DNA from: AWTP1-13 sp963814055
Lineage (GTDB): Bacteria > Pseudomonadota > Alphaproteobacteria > Rhizobiales > Hyphomicrobiaceae
Length of the DNA: 64,000 bases
Direction: 5' to 3'
NCBI GenBank assembly: GCA_963814055.1
Contig: CAWFBJ010000025.1
Location: forward strand, 124,001 to 188,000
Positions 1 through 9,024 of the stretch are shown piece after piece. The position numbers and the translations under genes were made by a program. The first letter of the stretch is position 1; every line of letters starts with the position of its first letter. Under the pieces are notes generated by a model, which searched no databases, had not been told where the DNA came from, and saw only the letters and a list, made by a program, of their open reading frames with translations.

Positions 1-503
1 TTACGGCCACGTTCTCGTCCATGACGGTGCGCGAGAACGTGCAGATGGCCCTGCTCTCGCATTACCGGAAGGCCTGGAACATTTTCGGCCGCGCGCGTGA
101 AGCTTTCACCGACAAGGCCGACGCGCTGTTGGGCCAGGTTGGCATTGCTGCGCAAGCGGAACGAGCTTGCGGTGTTCTCGCCTATGGCGACCTCAAGCGC
201 GTGGAGCTGGCGGTGGCGCTGGCCAACGCACCCAAGCTTTTGCTGATGGACGAGCCCACGGCCGGCATGTCGCCGCGTGAACGCATCGCGCTGATGGAGT
301 TGACGGCGCGCATTGCGCGCGAACAAAGTATCGCCGTGCTGTTCACCGAGCACGACATGGACGTGGTGTTCGCACACGCCGACCGCATCATCGTGCTCGA
401 CCGCGGCCGGCTGATCGCCGACGGCAAAGCGGACGAGGTGCGGGCCAACCCTGCCGTGCAAGCCGTCTATCTCGGTGCCGGCTCGACCTTCGGAGCGCAT
501 TGA
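1..503 (+). CDS. LivG-type ABC transporter ATP-binding protein (5' partial)
   Basis: This is the C-terminal part of an ATPase of a branched-chain-amino-acid-type (HAAT) importer; the reading frame is open from base 3, so the start and the Walker A motif lie outside the window. Visible are a degenerate signature segment (LAYGDLKRVELAVALA), the Walker B motif LLLMDEPTAGMS, the H-loop FTEHDMDVVF and the LivG-style ending. The stop overlaps the ATG of the next ATPase (TGATG), so the two are translationally coupled. LivG and LivF normally form a heterodimer that powers LivHM permeases. The substrate cannot be read from the ATPase; HAAT relatives also carry amides and aromatic or heterocyclic acids. 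Confidence 0.9.
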   Translation, partial: TATFSSMTVRENVQMALLSHYRKAWNIFGRAREAFTDKADALLGQVGIAAQAERACGVLAYGDLKRVELAVALANAPKLLLMDEPTAGMSPRERIALMELTARIAREQSIAVLFTEHDMDVVFAHADRIIVLDRGRLIADGKADEVRANPAVQAVYLGAGSTFGAH

Positions 504-1204
504 TGCTCAAGGTCGAAGACCTCCACACCTACTACGGGCGCGCTCACATCCTCACCGGCGTTGCCTTCGAGGCCGTGCGCGGCGAGGTTGTCGTGCTGCT
601 CGGCCGCAACGGCGCCGGCAAGTCGACCACCATGAAGTCGATCATGGGCCTGGTGCCACCCGCCAGGGGCCGCATCCTGTTCCAAGGCACCGACATCACC
701 GGCAAACAGCCGTTCGAGATCGCGCGGCTGGGCCTCGGCTACGTGCCCGAGGACCGGCGCATCTTCGCCGAGCTGACGGTGGAGGAAAACCTCGAGGTCG
801 GCCGCCGCCCACCCAACGCCAACGCACCCGCGTGGACGTTCGAAAAGCTGTTCGCGCTGTTTCCTAACCTGGCCCGCATGCGCGACCGGCCGGGCGGCCA
901 GATGTCGGGCGGCGAGCAGCAGATGCTGACGATTGCGCGCACGCTGATGGGCAATCCGGCGTTCCTGCTTCTGGACGAGCCCTCCGAGGGCCTGGCGCCC
1001 GTGATCATCGAACAGATGGCCAAGACCATCCTCGACCTCAAGCGCGAGGGGCTGACCGTGCTGCTGTCCGAGCAAAACCTGCACTTCGCCCGCGCCGTCG
1101 CCGACCGCGCGCTGATCATCGAGAAGGGCCGCATCCGCTTCACCGGCACGATGGCGGAGCTGATGGCGAACGATGCGGTGCGGGCGCAATATTTGAGTTT
1201 GTAA
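503..1204 (+). CDS. LivF-type ABC transporter ATP-binding protein
   Basis: This 233-residue ATPase is the partner of the preceding LivG-type protein. It has Walker A (GRNGAGKSTT, about residues 36-45), the LivF-characteristic YVPEDRRIFAELTVEENL, the signature SGGEQQ, Walker B FLLLDEPSEGLAP and the H-loop SEQN, with the length usual for LivF. ATG 503 overlaps the upstream stop; a TTG three bases earlier is also in frame, but the ATG is the simpler start. It is the last gene of its operon: the next gene is on the opposite strand and a palindromic repeat follows. The transported substrate is unknown; the neighbouring reductase and molybdenum hydroxylase make an N-heterocyclic acid a reasonable guess. 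Confidence 0.92.
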   Translation: MLKVEDLHTYYGRAHILTGVAFEAVRGEVVVLLGRNGAGKSTTMKSIMGLVPPARGRILFQGTDITGKQPFEIARLGLGYVPEDRRIFAELTVEENLEVGRRPPNANAPAWTFEKLFALFPNLARMRDRPGGQMSGGEQQMLTIARTLMGNPAFLLLDEPSEGLAPVIIEQMAKTILDLKREGLTVLLSEQNLHFARAVADRALIIEKGRIRFTGTMAELMANDAVRAQYLSL

Positions 1205-1250
1205 TTGCAGCTGAGCTTGCTTCCCTTGGGCAACACTCCAACCCCGTGGT

Positions 1251-1301
1251 GAGCCCGTCGAACTACGGCTTGGTATGCGCGGCCCGTCCTTCGACGGGCT
1301 C
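1251..1301. repeat. REP-like palindromic repeat between convergent genes
   Basis: Perfect 12-base inverted arms GAGCCCGTCGAA (1251-1262) and TTCGACGGGCTC (1290-1301) flank a 27-base middle. The word TTCGACGGGCTCAGGACGAG resembles repetitive extragenic elements common in alphaproteobacteria. It sits between the end of the Liv operon and the stop of the UPF0280 gene, which it touches, and could act as a bidirectional terminator or mRNA stabiliser. Confidence 0.6.
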
Positions 1302-2199
1302 AGGACGAGGGTGGCTCTTGTGATGCGGCGCCTGCAGCCATAGCACTTTGCATCACCTCGGTCGGAGCGCCGACGCTGCGCCATTCACCGGCGAGGGTGA
1401 GGAGGGCGGCTTCGATCAGGCCGGCACGGCGCATCGCTTCGGCGCGGGCAACACCGGCATCGAGCGCGGCGGCGTTCTGAGAGGGAGTGAGTGGGCCGAC
1501 GCCGATGACGACAGGGAGACGCCCAAGATCGCTGTCGGGATCGAGATCGCGCGCCGGACGTCGGACGATGGCCGGGTCGTCGATGTTGACCGCGTTGGCG
1601 ATCAGCGTCGCGGCAGCGTCGGCGGAAGGGGCATCGTGGGCAAGAACCGTGACGGCATCCGCGATGCCGAGCGAGAAGGAGCGTCCGTGCCGGCCGCTGG
1701 TGGCGATGCCGCGAACTGGCATGTCGTAGCCGATTCGCACCTCGCCCTCCGGCACGGCTTTCTCGAGCGAACGAACCACACCGATGGCAAGCGACGTGGC
1801 CGGCGTGAGGTGGATCGCGATGTCGCCGCCATCGTTCACATAGGCCCTCGTGAGCGGCGCGGCCGCTGTCATCGCTGCGAGAACAGCCTCCGCCACAGCA
1901 CCCGCAACGGCGTCCATCGGCGTGATGAACACGGCGCGATGCGGCCAGCAGGCCTCGGCCATGCGCCGCGCGATCGGGCTTTGAAGCGCCGGAAACGCCA
2001 TTCCTAGCGGCGTGCGCAGCGGCGACAGCTCGGCGACCAGTTCGAGCAGCAGACCGTCGAAGCGCCGCTCCGCAACCCGGTAGGCTTCCGCAACAGCTTC
2101 CGGCTCACCATCAGCCCAGATGACGAGATCAATAGGCCCTTCGGATAGATGCAGTCGATTGCCGGGCAGCATGCCGGCTTGGTATTTCTTGGCGAGCAT
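1300..2199 (-). CDS. UPF0280 family protein
   Basis: This 299-residue protein matches the UPF0280 family, whose fold is related to ApbE flavin transferases; no reaction is firmly assigned. Supporting segments are YVNDGGDIAIHL, GIATSGRHGRSFSLGIADAVTV and LIANAVNIDDP, the last two typical of the family. The ATG lies one base after the stop of the reductase-like gene upstream, so the two form an operon. The pairing of UPF0280 with a 6-hydroxynicotinate-reductase-like protein suggests a maturation or flavin-handling role for that enzyme, but that is inference from position. Confidence 0.8.
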   Translation of the reverse strand: MLAKKYQAGMLPGNRLHLSEGPIDLVIWADGEPEAVAEAYRVAERRFDGLLLELVAELSPLRTPLGMAFPALQSPIARRMAEACWPHRAVFITPMDAVAGAVAEAVLAAMTAAAPLTRAYVNDGGDIAIHLTPATSLAIGVVRSLEKAVPEGEVRIGYDMPVRGIATSGRHGRSFSLGIADAVTVLAHDAPSADAAATLIANAVNIDDPAIVRRPARDLDPDSDLGRLPVVIGVGPLTPSQNAAALDAGVARAEAMRRAGLIEAALLTLAGEWRSVGAPTEVMQSAMAAGAASQEPPSS

Positions 2200-2200
2200 C

Positions 2201-3715
2201 TCAAACCTTGTCGGACCCCAGCGGCCAAGGATTGCCGTCGTTCCACGGCTCCACGCGTGCCTCGCCGCGATAGGTCTTCACCACGTCCTCGACAGAAACA
2301 ATTTCTTCCGCATGCCCGCCGGTAGCAAGATACAGCGCGTGCGGCAGCGTAAACTCCAACGGCGCAACGATGGCCGGCGTCGGTACATAGCCGAAAGCGT
2401 TCTTCGGCAGCCGCATGACATCCACCATCACCGTGATGCCGCCGCCGGGCCACAGGTAGGCCGGCGCGCCGCCCATGGTGACCGTGGTCTGGCCCGATTG
2501 CACCGAACGCGTGAGCAACACCGGGTTCTCGGTGACGCCAGCCCGCAGGGAGCCGCCGGCACCGGCCATGAACATCACGGTGCACAACGACGGCTCGCAG
2601 TTCTCGCCGATGCGATCGACCACCGCACGCACCACGGCCGGCATATCCGCAGGCACGGGCTGCAGGTTCTCATCGAGTACGCAGTAGAGCGCATCCTCGC
2701 CGGTGGTGGACGTGAACAGCAGCCGCAAGCCGGGCCACGCTACCTTCGGGTCGATCTTCTGGATCAGCGCCAGCGGCTCGGTGATGTCCGTTCCCCCCCA
2801 GCCCAACCCAGGGTTCGCGACCTGGAAATAGCGGCCCGGCGTCGATTTGCGCCCGCGCACGCGGATGCCGGCCGGCGCCATGTCGAGGCAGCGGCCGGCC
2901 TGGTGCTCGGTCAGCACACCGGTGATGTGATCGTCGACCACGATCACCTCGTCGACGTGGGGCCGCCATTGCTGCGCGAAGATGCCGATCGTGGCCGAAC
3001 CGCAGCCGACGCGCATGCGCTCTTCCTCGCGGCCGTCCACCACGGGTGCCTTGCCGGCCTGCACCTTTACCGTGTGGCCGCCGTCAATCGTGAGTTCCAC
3101 CGCCTCCCCGCTGCACAGCTTGAGTAGCGTCTCGCAGGTGACGTTGCCTTCCTTCTTGCTGCCGCCAGTGAGATGGCGCACGCCGCCGATCGAGAGCATC
3201 TGCGAGCCGTACTCGGCCGTGGTGACGTGGCCGACCATCTCGGCGCCGCAGCGGATCGCCGCCTGCTCGGGCCCCAGATGCCGGTCGGTATCGATCTTCA
3301 CCTTCACGCCGCAGTAGCTGAAGATGCCTTCGGTCACGACCGTGACGGTGTCGACGCCGGCGTGCTGGCTCGAAACGATGAATGGTGCCGGTTTGTAGTC
3401 CGGATAGGTGGTGCCGGCGCCGATGCCGGTGATGAACGTACGCTCGGGCGAGAGGATGCGGCCGTCCCAATTCTGGCCGGCGAAGGGAACCAGCGGAACT
3501 CCACCTTCGGCAGCCCGCTCCATGAACACGACGGGATCGGTGCGGACCAGCGTGCCTTCGACGTTGGCGTAGCGGTCGCACGCACCGGCCCGGCCGGGGC
3601 GGATGCGGCAGAGCACCGGGCAGGCGTCGCACCGCACGATGCCGTCGTCGCCTTCCGGCGCGCCAAATTTGCGGGATCGTTCCGCTTGGGCCTTGGCGAA
3701 AGTGTCATCGGTCAT
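2201..3715 (-). CDS. 6-hydroxynicotinate reductase-like iron-sulfur protein
   Basis: This 504-residue protein resembles proteins annotated as 6-hydroxynicotinate reductase, the enzyme that in anaerobic nicotinate fermentation reduces the pyridone ring. Near the N-terminus is a cysteine cluster, C-x2-C-x3-C-x8-C (from CDACPVLCRIRPGRAGAC), suited to an Fe-S cluster. Further on come GGSKKEGNVTCETLLKL and a conserved C-terminal half rich in Gly. The start is ATG 3715; an in-frame extension to 3790 exists but is less likely because the domain begins right after this Met. It is followed with one base spacing by UPF0280. Substrate specificity cannot be read from sequence; an aerobic relative acting on another N-heterocycle is possible. 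Confidence 0.7.
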   Translation of the reverse strand: MTDDTFAKAQAERSRKFGAPEGDDGIVRCDACPVLCRIRPGRAGACDRYANVEGTLVRTDPVVFMERAAEGGVPLVPFAGQNWDGRILSPERTFITGIGAGTTYPDYKPAPFIVSSQHAGVDTVTVVTEGIFSYCGVKVKIDTDRHLGPEQAAIRCGAEMVGHVTTAEYGSQMLSIGGVRHLTGGSKKEGNVTCETLLKLCSGEAVELTIDGGHTVKVQAGKAPVVDGREEERMRVGCGSATIGIFAQQWRPHVDEVIVVDDHITGVLTEHQAGRCLDMAPAGIRVRGRKSTPGRYFQVANPGLGWGGTDITEPLALIQKIDPKVAWPGLRLLFTSTTGEDALYCVLDENLQPVPADMPAVVRAVVDRIGENCEPSLCTVMFMAGAGGSLRAGVTENPVLLTRSVQSGQTTVTMGGAPAYLWPGGGITVMVDVMRLPKNAFGYVPTPAIVAPLEFTLPHALYLATGGHAEEIVSVEDVVKTYRGEARVEPWNDGNPWPLGSDKV

Positions 3716-3927
3716 GGCTTCGCGGCACTTCAGCAGGGACAAGTCACCCGATTCTGGCCGATTTGGGCTCCGCGGGCTAGTCGCTTGCACGCATGGGCTG
3801 CTGGCCGCACCCCATTGGGAGAGGAACCCAGGCCCGCCTTGAGCGAGCGCGAGCGTGCGGCTCCCTCTGCTTGCGACCAGGGCGCGCGACCGCGTAGATT
3901 GAGCATATTGGCAGGCACGAGGATGGG

Positions 3928-4215
3928 ATGTTCGCGAAGCTCAAAGCTGCGTTGGGGCGCCTTGGCGCGCCTGCAGAGGCACCTCCGGTTCCGGCGGTCG
4001 AGTACAAGGGCTACCGCATTCGCCCGGCGCCTTACCGCAACAACAACAGCGCCTATCAAACGGCTGGAACGATCGAGAAGGACACGCCGGACGGCGTGAA
4101 ACGGCACGAGTTCGTCCGCGCTGACACCTACGACAACCGCGATGACGCCGTTGCGTTCACGATCTCCAAGGCCAAGCAGGTGATCGACCAGCTGGGCGAC
4201 CGCATGTTCAAATGA
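3928..4215 (+). CDS. HlyU family protein
   Basis: A 95-residue protein matching the HlyU family (named for a Vibrio haemolysin regulator, but a different fold from the ArsR-type HlyU). The diagnostic part is VEYKGYRIRPAPY followed by TAGTIEKDTPDG, HEFVRADTY and the C-terminal KAKQVIDQLGDRMF. It stands alone on the plus strand, with 34 bases to the following lipoprotein gene. Its role in alphaproteobacteria is not established. Confidence 0.8.
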   Translation: MFAKLKAALGRLGAPAEAPPVPAVEYKGYRIRPAPYRNNNSAYQTAGTIEKDTPDGVKRHEFVRADTYDNRDDAVAFTISKAKQVIDQLGDRMFK

Positions 4216-4249
4216 TCTCACTGCGCCCGCGGGGGAGGAGCACGGCGTC

Positions 4250-4624
4250 ATGGCAAGAATGATCGGCGTGATCCTGCTCAGCCTCACGCTTGCAGCATGT
4301 TCGCAAGTGAGGGGCTTCGACCAGGATGGGGCGTACTTCTCTTCGCTGTTCAGCGCGCAGGGAGGAACGTGCAGGGATCTGAGAAGAGCACTCAAGGCAG
4401 AAATTGAAGAAATCAAGAGTGCGCAGAAAAAGGCGGATGACGACTTCATCGCCGAGCAGAGCGCCCCCGCTCAGGATAGCCCCCCGCGTGGTTCCCCTCG
4501 CAAGAGCAACGAGACCGCTGCCCTGCGGGACGTTGCAAAGAAGACCAAGCACGCCGAGCAGATGAACCTGGTGCTCGAGCAGCGGCGCTGCCGGACTGTG
4601 AACGTGGAGCAGGCGCTGAAGTAG
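4250..4624 (+). CDS. small lipoprotein, function unknown
   Basis: A 124-residue protein with a lipoprotein signal peptide: MARMIGVILLSLTLAAC, with lipobox LAAC and the lipidated cysteine at residue 17. The mature part is charged and likely helical (RRALKAEIEEIKSAQKKADDDF), with two further cysteines. An internal stretch, SPRKSNETAALRDVA (about residues 83-97), is encoded by DNA that recurs at about 5335-5379 outside any gene, so a repeat seems to have entered the reading frame. No family is recognised. It probably lies in an operon with the methyltransferase 12 bases downstream. Confidence 0.65.
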   Translation: MARMIGVILLSLTLAACSQVRGFDQDGAYFSSLFSAQGGTCRDLRRALKAEIEEIKSAQKKADDDFIAEQSAPAQDSPPRGSPRKSNETAALRDVAKKTKHAEQMNLVLEQRRCRTVNVEQALK

Positions 4625-4636
4625 GGTGGAACCAGC

Positions 4637-5311
4637 ATGACGACCGTGTTGTTCGCGATCGGAGCGGCAGTTGCCGCGGTGCTTCTGGGCCTGCTCGTGC
4701 TAACGCTGCTGTTCCGGCCGTTGCGTATCTGGCCGACGCCGGGCACAGGCAGCTGGCAGAGCTATGTGTTCTGGCCGCTGTTCCGCTCGCTCAACGTGCT
4801 GTGCTTCGCCGTGGCCTTGGCTGACCGCGGGAATTTCCTCGGCCTCCCCGTATGGCTGAGGCTCGTGGCATCCGTGCTGCTCGCGGGCTCGATTACGCTC
4901 TTCATCTATTCGTTCCGGGTGCTGGGCCGGGACAACAGCTACGGCGCTCAGGACGGGCTGGTCACACAGGGGGTCTACCGCTGGACCCGCAATCCGCAGA
5001 ACGCGATGCTGGTCGTTGTCTACGGCTGCCTCGCGTTGGCCGCCGACAGCGGACCGACCTACGTGCTGTGTGCGGCCATGATGGCCGTCTACGTCTTGAT
5101 GGTGCTGGCCGAGGAGCCTTGGCTGGCGGCCGCCTACGGCGGGCCCTACCGGCGCTACTGCAGCCGCGTGCCCCGCTTCTTCAACTGGCGACGGGCGGCT
5201 GCCCTGGCGCGCACCGCGGCCCGGCGACAACGTCGTCGGGCCCCGGCAGGTGCGTCGGGACGGGGCGGCGGTCGGGCATTTTCCACCGATCTCACCCACA
5301 AGCGGCCGTAA
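4637..5311 (+). CDS. isoprenylcysteine/phospholipid methyltransferase-like membrane protein
   Basis: A 224-residue integral membrane protein of the PEMT/ICMT-like superfamily. Several membrane helices cover about residues 1-175. The SAM-binding region shows VYRWTRNPQN (compare RHP-x-Y in relatives) and the C-terminal EEPWLAAAYGGPYRRYCSRVPRF, matching the usual E-E...Y-x2-Y-x5-P-R-F pattern. It probably methylates a lipid or small hydrophobic molecule at the membrane; the substrate is unknown. After about residue 180 the tail is Arg/Ala/Gly-rich and low complexity, and may be poorly conserved. Confidence 0.7.
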   Translation: MTTVLFAIGAAVAAVLLGLLVLTLLFRPLRIWPTPGTGSWQSYVFWPLFRSLNVLCFAVALADRGNFLGLPVWLRLVASVLLAGSITLFIYSFRVLGRDNSYGAQDGLVTQGVYRWTRNPQNAMLVVVYGCLALAADSGPTYVLCAAMMAVYVLMVLAEEPWLAAAYGGPYRRYCSRVPRFFNWRRAAALARTAARRQRRRAPAGASGRGGGRAFSTDLTHKRP

Positions 5312-5323
5312 AGCTCGAGAAGG

Positions 5324-5395
5324 CCTCCCGCGCATCGCCTCGGAAGAGCAATGAAACCGCTACCTTGCGGGAGGTGGCATGCACAGGGTGCCACC
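5324..5395 (+). repeat. palindromic repeat copy plus hairpin; sister copy inside the lipoprotein gene
   Basis: The segment has perfect 8-base inverted arms CCTCCCGC (5324-5331) and GCGGGAGG (5367-5374), then a 7-base hairpin GGTGGCA (5373-5379) / TGCCACC (5389-5395). The middle (CGGAAGAGCAATGAAACCGC, then TACCTTGCGGGA) matches 4499-4530 within the lipoprotein gene with few differences. It follows the methyltransferase gene and could form a transcript-end structure. Confidence 0.5.
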
Positions 5396-5495
5396 ATGGG
5401 AGGTTGGTCAGGATTTGCGCAAACAACCTGCGTTGTCGGGGAACCGAACATGGTCACCCGTTGTTAATTTGGCGCATTCACAGCAAACGGCCACC

Positions 5496-6188
5496 ATGAC
5501 CCGGTTCAGCGTTATCGTACTGGCGACCCTAGTGGGAGCAGGGATTACCGGCGCAGCCAGTGTTCTCAGCGCTCAGAGTCCAAGCGATGCAGCCCCGGGC
5601 CCAGTTGGAGCGCAACCCACGATTTCATCGGATGCGGCCACGGCGTGGCAAGGGCTTCGGCGCCGCCCGAAGCAAACGGATCCGGTGCCGCAAGAACAAG
5701 CGGTTGTGCAGTCCGGCAGCTTTCGGCCTTCCATGCCGGTTCAGATAACTGCGCCACCTCAAAATGCCACTTCTTTGGCAAGATCGTTGCAGCGCGAGCT
5801 TAAGCGAGCCGGTTGTTACCACGGCGAAATCAACGGCATATGGAGCACTTCAACACGCCAAGCGATGAAGGCCTATACAGACCGGGCCAACGCCAAGCTG
5901 CCCGTCACCCAACCCGATCCGGTGCTTCTTGCCCTGATACAGGGCGATCAGCATCTGGGGTGTACTGCTTCGCCTCCGAACTCCAAGTCAATCGCTACCA
6001 GCGAACAACCAGCAGGCGAAATTCTCGAGCCGCCCATGGCGCTAGCAGGACCCAAAACGTCCGCTTCCGAAGGGAAGACCTTGAACCCCGACGAGCCCGT
6101 ACAGAAAGCGAAAAGGCGCCACAACGCCGATAGGCCGGCGCGGCCTGAGCACTGGACTAAGAGATTGTGGAAGGATTCGACATACTAG
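5496..6188 (+). CDS. secreted peptidoglycan-binding-like protein
   Basis: The 230-residue product starts at ATG 5496, where a good signal peptide begins (MTRFSVIVLATLVGAG...SVLSA, about 25 residues). About residues 85-145 look like a peptidoglycan-binding type-1 domain: SLQRELKRAGCYHGEINGIW followed by STRQAMKAYTDRANAKL. The remainder is Pro/Thr/Lys-rich linker with a basic C-terminal tail. It likely acts in the periplasm or at the wall. The domain call rests on the helix pattern and the GxYxGxIxGxW-like motif; no catalytic domain is visible. Confidence 0.6.
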   Translation: MTRFSVIVLATLVGAGITGAASVLSAQSPSDAAPGPVGAQPTISSDAATAWQGLRRRPKQTDPVPQEQAVVQSGSFRPSMPVQITAPPQNATSLARSLQRELKRAGCYHGEINGIWSTSTRQAMKAYTDRANAKLPVTQPDPVLLALIQGDQHLGCTASPPNSKSIATSEQPAGEILEPPMALAGPKTSASEGKTLNPDEPVQKAKRRHNADRPARPEHWTKRLWKDSTY

Positions 6189-6228
6189 GTCGATCCACAC
6201 GGCGTCCAGGCATCCTAAACATCGCAAC

Positions 6229-8531
6229 TCAAAACTCCACGGCCTTCCCCGCTTCCACCAGCGCCGCGTGCACACGATGCGGCAGCGCCGGCACCTTGCG
6301 GATGGTGACGCCGGTGGCGTGGCGGATCGCCCCGAGGATAGCGGGTGCGGTAGGGATCAGCGCCGGCTCGCCGATACCCTTGGCGCCAAAGGGGCCGAGC
6401 GGCTCGCGATCCTCGATCAGGACGATGTCGATCTCGGGCATGTCGCCGAAGGTGGGGATCAGGTAGTCGTGCAGGTTCTCGGTGCGGCCGGGAATGAACT
6501 CCTCCATCAGCGCCAGGCCTAACCCTTGTGCGATGCCGCCGTGGATCTGGCCCTCCACCAAAGTGGGATTGATGGCGCGTCCGACATCGTGCGCGGCCAC
6601 GATCCTGCGCACCTTCACCGTGCCAAGGCCGAGATCGACATCGACGGAGGCGATCTGCGCGGCAAAACCGTAGGTGGCGTAGGGAATGCCCTGGCCTTTC
6701 GCGTCGAGAGGCTTGGTCGGTGGATCGAAAGTGCCGACGGCTTCGAGCGCAAAGCCGTCGCCCTGGTCGGGGAGGTGCGCGAGTTCCACCACTGTTTGCT
6801 GACCGCCGTCGGAGACGCTCAAACGAGCGCCGTCGAGACTGATCTGCGCATCTGGACCCGCATTGGTGAGGCGCAGGATTTTTGCGCGTAGCGCTTCGCC
6901 CGCCAATTGCGCGGCCTTGCCCGACACGAACGTCTGGCGGGAAGCCGATGTCTTGCCCGCATCGAACGTGCGGTCCGTGTCGCCGACAACCAGGTGGAAC
7001 GCCGAAACCGGCAACCCGAGCGCATCGGCGGCGATCTGGGTGAGCACCGTGGTCGAGCCCTGCCCGATGTCGACGGCACCGTTCCAGAACGTGAGCGTGC
7101 CGTCGCGGGCGAGCGTCAGCCGCATGGTCGAAGGATTGGAGAGGCCGGTGTTGCCGATACCGTACCACATGCAGCCGATGCCGACGCCGCGGCGCGTGGT
7201 GCGGGCACTGGCGTTGAAAGCGGCGGCTTCTGCGAGCTGGACCTGCCAGCTGGGCCGGAGCGCGTCGAGGCACGCAACCAGTCCGACGCTGGCTTCGAGA
7301 ATTTGACCGGTGGGTGTCGTGTCGCCGGCGCGCAGCGCATTGAGATGGCGGAACTCGAGAGCGGTCGAGGCCGGCTTTTTCCGCGAGATCGTCGAACAGG
7401 GCCTCGTGTGCGATGGCTGCCTGCGGCACGCCGAAGCCGCGGAAGGCGCCAGCCGGCGTGTCGTTGGTGTAAATCGCACGGGCATCGTTCTTAACGTGCG
7501 GAACGCGGTACGGCCCAGAAGCATGGACGGGCACGCGGCCAGCAACCGTTGGCCCCCAGGAGGCGTAGGCACCCGTGTTGAAATCGCCGTCGAACTCGTA
7601 GCTGACCAGCCGTCCGGCAGCATCGCAGCTCGCGCGTGCCCGAATGCTGGCGGGATGTCGCTTGGTGGTGGAGGCCATCGATTCGATGCGCTCGTAGACG
7701 CACCGCACGGGCCGATCGAGGTGCCAGGCAGCGACGGCCAGCATCGGCTGCACGGCGACATCGAGCTTGCCGCCAAAACCGCCGCCGCAGGCCGTGGGCA
7801 CGATGCGGACGTCTTCGCGCGGACAGGCCGAGAACGCGGGAAACCTCGTCGCGATCCATCATCGGCGCCTGGGTGCTGGCATAGACCTCCATGCGGTCGC
7901 CAACGCGCACCGCGAATCCAGCCTCGGGCTCGATGTAGGCGTGCTCGACGAATGACGTTTCGAAAGTGCCTTCCGCGATATGATCAGCAGTGATCCGCGC
8001 ACGCGTAGCGTCTCCGCACTCGACAATGCCGCGCGTCAGAATGTTGTCGGGCTTGCTGGCGTGGATAGCCGGTGCCCCATCGGCCAGCGCTGCCTCAATG
8101 CCGTGGAGGGCGGGCAGCGGCTCCCAGACGATCGGAAGGTCCGCCGCCCGAACCGCCTCCACAGCTTCACGCGCGCCCACCAGGGCCAGAACAGCCTCAC
8201 CGCGGTAGCGCACGGACGCTTCGGCGAAAACCGGCTGGTCCTTGAGATCGGGATAAATGCCGAAGGAGTTTTCGCCCGGTACATCGCGGGCTGTGAAAAC
8301 GCGGACGATGCCAGGATTGCGATGCAGGAACGGGGCGAGGTCGCCGATGGAAAAACGTGCGTGCGCGTGGGGCGAACGGACCGCCTTCAGCCAAAGGGCA
8401 TCGGCCGGGGCGCCGTCGTCGCCGAAGATGGCCGCACCGGTGAGCTTGGGTGCACCATCGATCCGGGGCACGCGATGTCCAACCGACGTAGCAGGTTGAG
8501 AGGCAAGCGCCGGACCCGGTTCCTCTTGCAT
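6229..8531 (-). pseudogene. molybdenum hydroxylase large subunit (xanthine dehydrogenase family), frameshifted
   Basis: Three consecutive frames together encode a typical Mo-cofactor-binding subunit. The first part (from 8531) has GHRVPRIDGAPKLTGAAIFG, LKAVRSPHAHARFSIGD and EHAYIEPEAG. The second has VPTACGGGFGGK and GAFRGFGVPQAAIAHE. The third has FRHLNALRAGD, GQGSTTVLTQIAADALGLP, HDVGRAINPTLVEGQIHGG and, near the end, GAKGIGEPALIP with the Glu expected for catalysis. Frame changes fall at about 7817-7823 and 7360. Removing one base at each gives about 766 residues, normal for the family, so the gene may really be intact. It would hydroxylate an N-heterocycle or aldehyde, with electrons passing through the 2Fe-2S and FAD parts encoded upstream. 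Confidence 0.85.
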
Positions 8532-9024
8532 CCTCGGACCGGTCCTTGCGCGCGTCGAGAACCGCTTCTACGATTTTCAGGTAACCGGTGCAGCGGCACA
8601 GCACGCCGCCTAGGGCATCCATGATTGTTTTGCGATCCGGCGACGCATGACGGGCAAGCACATCGGCGGCCGCCATGAGCATGCCCGGCGTACAGATGCC
8701 GCACTGCGCTGCATCGTGCCGGTGAAAGGCCGACTGCAACGCACAGCCGATGGGGAGGTCAGACAGACCCTCTATAGAGACAATCGCGCGGCCATCTGCC
8801 TGCGTTGCAGCTATCATGCATGCACATACCTGCGCACCATCCATCAGCACCGTGCACGCGCCGCAGTCGCCGGCATTGCAGCCGACCTTGGTGCCTGTCA
8901 GGCCGAGCCCGCGCCGCACAACGTCGGATAGCCGCTCGCCGGGTGCGCTCGCGACGCTCCGCGCGATGCCGTTCAGTGTGAAAGACACTGGTACCGCGCG
9001 CGCCAGTGAAGGCCGCTCATTCAT
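8532..9024 (-). CDS. 2Fe-2S subunit or domain of the molybdenum hydroxylase
   Basis: This region carries both iron-sulfur domains of a xanthine-dehydrogenase-type small subunit: a plant-type ferredoxin motif (GCNAGDCGACTVLMDGAQVC, about residues 40-60) and the all-helical second domain with QCGICTPGM and LCRCTGY. ATG 9024 overlaps the stop of the FAD-subunit gene (ATGA). No stop closes this frame before the large-subunit start at 8531; the frame stays open to 8197. Either a stop has been lost through a one-base insertion, or the small and large subunits are one fused protein of about 930 residues split by a third one-base insertion. Confidence 0.8.
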
